Source of the DNA: Meghimatium bilineatum
Taxonomy: Eukaryota; Mollusca; Gastropoda; Stylommatophora; Philomycidae
Assembly (NCBI GenBank): GCA_034231615.1
Contig: CM067309.1
Location: forward strand, 24,233,965-24,297,964
Direction: 5' to 3'
DNA: 64,000 nt
Part shown: one piece after another, positions 60,601-64,000 of the stretch
Numbering within the stretch: position 1 is the stretch's first letter
Layout of the letters: each line of letters starts with the position of its first letter
Program-made: the position numbers and the translations under genes
The notes under the pieces: model-generated
The model's input: only the letters and a program-made list of their open reading frames with translations
Database searches by the model: none
What the model was told of the DNA's origin: nothing

Positions 60601-60934
60601 GTCTTAAAGTGTGCATTCAATGTTTTATACAGAGAGGTTGGAAGGAGAAGAGGTGGTTAAAGAAAATCCTGGACTGATAACATCAAGGGATAATCTTGGC
60701 ATGATTTTAGCACACTCCTTCGAATACTTGAGGATAGAGGTGTTTAGAGAGTTTTTATGCTGATGTCTCCAGTACGGCATCCCTACAACACTGTCGGATA
60801 ATGGGTCGTATTATTATTATTATAATGATAACTGAGGTTGTGCAGTGGTGCTGATAAACGTGACTTACGCTATCAGCTAGTCCTGTGTAGGGAATGGCAA
60901 CCTCTACTGGTACATTGGAGTCCATCTGGAAGAT
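54631..60934 (-). CDS. Laminin-G/jelly-roll-like protein, C-terminal exons (5'-partial)
   Basis: Four minus-strand exons with canonical borders and matching phases. 60934-60869 (22 codons, phase 0) encodes IFQMDSNVPVEVAIPYTGLA plus DS. 58031-57920 (112 nt) starts DGWYTVTLKYQRVNGVFQLS and ends with one spare base. 55082-55003 (80 nt) starts with two bases completing an Ala codon, then NIDVRTCALHIGFGFRYAGL and IGYVDD. A short last exon at 54654-54631 would give LVGLRVR and a stop. The pattern G-W-x-x-V-x-L-x-Y, then L-x-I-G-F-G and G-x-I/V-D-D near the end, is that of concanavalin-like jelly-roll domains. Specific function is not visible. Introns contain LINEs and minisatellites. The last exon is the least certain. 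Earlier exons must lie beyond 60934, probably outside the window. Confidence 0.65.
54680..54870. repeat. ~48-bp tandem repeat, about four units
   Basis: Units contain gaaactgtaagaaaatcaaa and catatatcaagataggtaat. It lies in the last intron of the jelly-roll-like gene. Confidence 0.85.
55836..56095 (+). repeat. Interspersed repeat, second copy
   Basis: Parallels 4455-4712 in order: gttgttgttgtaatagtcc, tgtctcgattg, gtgccgtgaaaactgattgg, ttcaattcccgttggtct and an A-run. Identity is about 75% by eye. Class unknown; it could be a SINE. Confidence 0.65.
56258..56515 (-). mobile_element. GAA-tailed SINE-like repeat (subfamily A), diverged
   Basis: Plus-strand order: cttcttctttttctgtgtgt, gcctgacacatccaacttct, cctgcatgggatgggacagt, aacagtgttgctattctttg and gatgggcccc. 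A further fragment of the same repeat is at 56820-56915. Confidence 0.75.
56925..57830 (+). repeat. 35-bp minisatellite, split by a LINE fragment
   Basis: Units read aacatgaaatgtcacttcaa followed by atgttagttctacag. Diverged units occupy 56925-57045 and more regular ones 57355-57830. The stretch 57046-57354 is LINE-derived. Confidence 0.9.
57046..57354 (-). mobile_element. LINE 3' end inside the 35-bp minisatellite
   Basis: The complement ends gttgcggagacggcacttaa with a TGATGATGATGA tail and contains cctcaagtaaagtcttcaat-type sequence of the family at 48595-50035. The unit agtattag-ctct is broken exactly at the insertion. Confidence 0.8.
58265..58370 (-). mobile_element. GAA-tailed repeat (subfamily B), 3' fragment
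   Basis: Plus-strand acgttcattctcaaaatccc, gatctctcttgtagcaggat and atttccagcaggatgtagtt match the complement of 32850-33000. Confidence 0.65.
58525..59075 (-). mobile_element. LINE reverse transcriptase C-terminal part
   Basis: Minus strand encodes ICVFPVAKYGCEAWTLNKTV, ITSFELKCYRRVLRTPWTAR and KTNQEVLRT, then, after a frameshift, the usual DIQEYLRMSLEEAGQ-like end. It lies in the intron of the jelly-roll-like gene. Confidence 0.78.
59155..60575 (-). mobile_element. RTE-like LINE with largely intact reverse transcriptase domain, 5'-truncated
   Basis: From high to low coordinate: WRKAIIVPIWKRKGSKRDCN, YRGISLLSHAGKLYAKI, MGFRRNR-stop-CTDAIFILK, SFIDQEKAFDRVNREKLW, GVKQRCVLSPLLF, ELLFADDQVLFHNS (catalytic box), EFKYLGSTLRYD, LCYQCQIWTLDSR, KWYGHITR, then a GAAGAAG tail at 59160-59175. 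The 290-residue core is open, and a TGA near 60287 interrupts the fingers region. It is among the least decayed LINE copies here. Confidence 0.88.
60630..60830 (+). mobile_element. LINE 3' end with (ATT)n tail
   Basis: Reads WTDNIKG-like residues, then ends atcccta-caacactgtcggat and aatgggtcgtattattatta. It shares this 3' end with 10185-10755. Confidence 0.7.
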
Positions 60935-61054
60935 CTGTGAATAAGTAAGAAAGTAGGGTTATTAAATTTGCATGATTTAACCAAATCTAGCTAAATCTAA
61001 CTAGTAAAGCCATATCACTGACCTGCCAGGCATATTCACATTACTATAAACAAT

Positions 61055-61765
61055 GGCTTTATTTATAGGTCTTAATAAGTGTAGTGATAAGGTGTTATTT
61101 CTAAGCCTTGCTAAGTCTAGTGATAAGGTGTTATTACTAAGCCTAGCTAAGTCTAGTGATAAGGTGTTATTTCTAAGCCTAGCTATGTCTAGTGATAAGG
61201 TATTATTTCTAAGCATTGCTAAATCTAGTGATAGGTTGTTATTTCTAAGTCTTTTGCTAAGTCTAGTGATAAGGTGTTATTTCTAAGCCTTGCTAAGTCT
61301 AGTGATAAGGTGTTATTTCTAAGCCTTGATAAGACTAGTGATAACGTGTTATATCTAAGCCTTGCTAAGACGTTATTTCTAAGTCTTGATAAGTCTAGTG
61401 AAAAGTTGTTATGTCTAAGCCTAGCTAAGTCTAGTGATAAGGTGTTATTTCTAAGCCTTGCTAAGTCTAGTGATAATGTGTTATTTCTAAGCCTTGCTAA
61501 GACGTTGCTTCTAAGTCTTGATAAGTCTAGTGAAAAGTTGTTATGTCTAAGCCTAGCTAAGTCTAGTGATAACGTGTTATTTCTAAGCCTTGCTAAGACG
61601 TTATTTCTAAGTCTTGATAAGTCTAGTGAAAAGTTGTTATGTCTAAGCCTAGCTAAGTCTAGTGATAACGTGTTATTTCTAAGCCTTGCTAAGACGTTAT
61701 TTCTAAGTCTTGATAAGTCTAGTGAAAAGTTGTTATGTCTAAGTCTTGCTAGATCTAAGTATATA
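61055..61765 (+). repeat. 36-bp minisatellite, about 19 units with a higher-order pattern
   Basis: Units read aagcctagctaagtctagtg followed by ataaggtgttatttct. From 61370 a ~96-bp higher-order unit (36-bp units plus a shortened gctaagacgttatttct unit) repeats four times. Decayed single units continue to about 62250. Confidence 0.94.
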
Positions 61766-62479
61766 TATAATAAATAAAATGTCAGAGGATATCCAACAAG
61801 GTGGAGAGTGTCACAGTAACAAAAATACGAAATGATAACACCAATGATAATGTATTATTGTCACAGATTCATAATATAACTAATAAATAGCAAAAAATAC
61901 CAAATGTAAAGTAATGTCAATGAAAAATAAGAACAAAAATATTGGTTTTATTTTATTAATTATACTTGTATTTTTATTCAGCCATGATAAGGTGTTATTT
62001 TTAAGTCTTGCTTGGTCTAGTTTTAGGGATTTTTTCTAAACTTTGATAGTCTAGCAGTAGGGTGTTATTTGTAAGTCTTTATAACCTTAGTAATTACATG
62101 CTATATGCTGTACCTAAATCTTGATAGCCCTAGTGACAGGGTGTTATGTCTACACTTTGATATCCTTACTGAAAGGGTGATATGTCTATACTGTGATAGC
62201 CCTAGTGACAGGGTGTTATTTTGTTAACCCTAGCGATAGGCTGTTATTTCCAAAAGTGAGACAATTTTGTGAATAAAATGAATAAAAGTACAATGTTTAT
62301 TCAAACTATTTATTATGACATGAAAAATTGGTTCAAAAGGCTTACAGTATTGATTTCATTGTTCAGATTTCCCCATATGTGCTCTGTCTCTTTCAACAGG
62401 GTAGCATAATATTTGATGAGATTACAACTCACTGCGTATAACAGCGACACTTTCAGTACAATAGCATAATTAGTTAGTT

Positions 62480-62760
62480 TGTTTCTTTTGTGCCACAGGC
62501 AGCACATAGGGCATTTGTTTTGATTACCCATGTGTTGCGGTCCACTGTTTGCACTTTTAGTTAGTTTACTGCTTTGTAGCCCGTAATTCCTCCCTCTTTA
62601 AGTATGATGTTTTTAGGGTAGTTGTAGGTCTTTTTTTTTTATCTATTCCATTCGGGTACCCACATGAGTGCTTGTTGATTGAATCTATTTGTATCTAGTT
62701 TTAGAACGTGTCCCAGATATTTACATCTACGTTTTCATATAACATTTATAATACTTGATG
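62480..62760 (-). mobile_element. CR1/R1-like LINE C-terminal remnant
   Basis: Minus strand reads KRRCKYLGHVLKLDTNRFNQ and QALMWVPEWNR before a stop, matching the R-W-x-G-H-V-L-R and L-x-W-x-P motifs of this group. Confidence 0.55.
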
Positions 62761-62915
62761 TGATAATCACTCAGTGATCATATGCCCGTCTCTTTAAACA
62801 GAAAGTCAATCCCCAACAGATGTACTTACATACAACATATCACTGCTAAGTATTGAACCCCAGACGACTTTAAGCACAATTGAAATGACTGAACCACTAC
62901 ATCATGGTGACCTCT
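62760..62915 (-). mobile_element. tRNA-derived SINE fragment
   Basis: On the minus strand an A-box-like tgatgtagtggttcag and a B box ggggttcaatact are about 40 bp apart, followed by gacgggcatatgatcactga. Confidence 0.6.
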
Positions 62916-63179
62916 ATACATGATCAAAGACAGATGAACAACAAGGAAGAAAAATAAACACAACTTCACAAATAAATGTTGAATGTAGTCAGAGCTTGTA
63001 TAAACCTAAGAGGCTATGCCTACCCAGATTTAGGAGTTACTTACTATTTATTATTGTAAAACAGTTAATTCTACACAAATTCAAATAACATTTTACCCCA
63101 CTATAAATATATATATACTGGTGATTTAGTAAAAACTAATTACTGGCTGAAAAATCATGGACTAATTAGTTAAAATAAT

Positions 63180-63325
63180 TAATTATGTAATTAAGTTATG
63201 TAATTAAGTTATGTAATTAAGTTGTGTAATTAAGTTATGTAATTAAGTTATGTAATTAAGTTGTGTAATTAAGTTATGTAATTAAGTTATGTAATTAAGT
63301 TATGTAATTAAGTTATGTAATTATG
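63180..63325 (+). repeat. 13-bp tandem repeat, about 11 units
   Basis: Units read ttaagttatgtaa with occasional ttgtgtaa variants. Confidence 0.95.
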
Positions 63326-63684
63326 TACAAATTTAAATATCCAAAAATACTGATGCTGTTTTTTACACTCCGAATTAATCATTTTTTTAGTTTCTAGTCT
63401 CAAAGTCAAGTACTTAGGTTTATATATGGCTTATCTGCATCCTGAACCTTGGAAATAACTGTATGTTGTAAACTTTTGTTGAAAAATTACCCAAAAAACT
63501 CAGATTTCTTTTACATGAATAGTGTTATACATTTTTTCCCCCAATTTAAACACTGAGAATAGTTCAGGATTCAACTTTAGAATATATGCACATACACTGA
63601 AAATTTCATGCTTACAAAATGTGGAAGATGTGAATTGTGCATAAAAAAATAAGATTATACTCAACGTTATTTCCACTGATACTC

Positions 63685-64000
63685 CTCCTCATCATCATCA
63701 GGTGCCATGCCGGGTGGCGGAGGCGGTCATGGCTCTCCACAGCTCGCTGTCCTCAGTATTATGTATAAAAGTCGTTGTTGTTTCTTTGCCGTGCCAGGTT
63801 GTCAAACTGTCTAATATTTTCTCACGTTGTCGCCCTCTGTCTCTGGTGCCTTCAATCTTGCTTGTTGTGATTATGTTCTCTAAACCTGCCTGTCTCATGA
63901 AGTGGCCAAAAGAAGAAGATTGCCTTTTTCTTATATTGTTGATTAAGGTCCGTTTCGCATTTAACACTTTTAACACATCTACATTAGTTTTTCTGGCAGT
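63685..64000 (-). mobile_element. LINE 3' end with GATGAT tail, runs off the window
   Basis: Minus strand encodes NAKRTLINNIRKRQSSSFGH, FMRQAGLENIITTSKIEGTR, REKILDSLTTWHGK and SATRHGT-stop, then tgatgatgatgagg. It is the same family as 13040-13665 and the better preserved of the two. Its 5' part lies beyond 64000. Confidence 0.85.

Overview
This is eukaryotic nuclear DNA, AT-rich and dominated by repeats. It carries split genes with GT-AG introns, tRNA-headed SINEs, several families of LINE remnants, pogo-like and hAT-like DNA transposons, and one 100-N assembly gap (12839-12938). The style of the LINE reverse transcriptases and of the trypsin-like gene resembles what I know from molluscs, especially gastropods. 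That assignment rests on family resemblance from memory and is tentative.

Four host loci can be supported. (1) 478-7095, plus strand: the 3' part of a trypsin-fold (PA clan) serine protease-like gene, made of a 66-nt exon and a ~1-kb last exon whose splice phases match across a 5.5-kb intron. (2) 28955-35424, plus strand: a complete-looking two-exon gene for a secreted, cysteine-free, histidine-rich repeat precursor. Its 14 short units are each bounded by dibasic sites and each start with Gln, and a long His/Pro/Asn C-terminal array follows. (3) 41984-47429, plus strand: a diverged tandem paralogue with the same exon layout, splice phase and propeptide, but a different repeat body and an in-frame TGA in its signal-peptide exon. 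(4) 54631-60934, minus strand: four phase-compatible exons that look like the C-terminal half of a laminin-G/concanavalin-like jelly-roll protein.

The most interesting system is the pair (2)+(3), a small locus of rapidly evolving secreted repeat proteins. Both share a signal peptide plus a LINENR-x-R-x-I-x-KR propeptide and then evolve through internal tandem repeats. Both have minisatellites just upstream of the exon 2 acceptor and just downstream of the stop.

The rest is intron and intergenic DNA. About 30 tandem arrays are present, strikingly many with 31-42-bp units. There are nested LINE fragments on both strands, and (GAA)n-tailed short repeats that share their 3' end with a LINE family. 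A 4-kb pogo-like element (20459-24436) carries three later insertions, and a 1.2-kb hAT deletion derivative has perfect 8-bp target duplications (39722-40948). A recent ~970-bp tandem duplication brackets a CA/CACG microsatellite (37440-39511). A perfect 38-bp inverted repeat lies at 45408-45488. Many long open frames in the window are only stop-free minisatellites and are not listed as genes.
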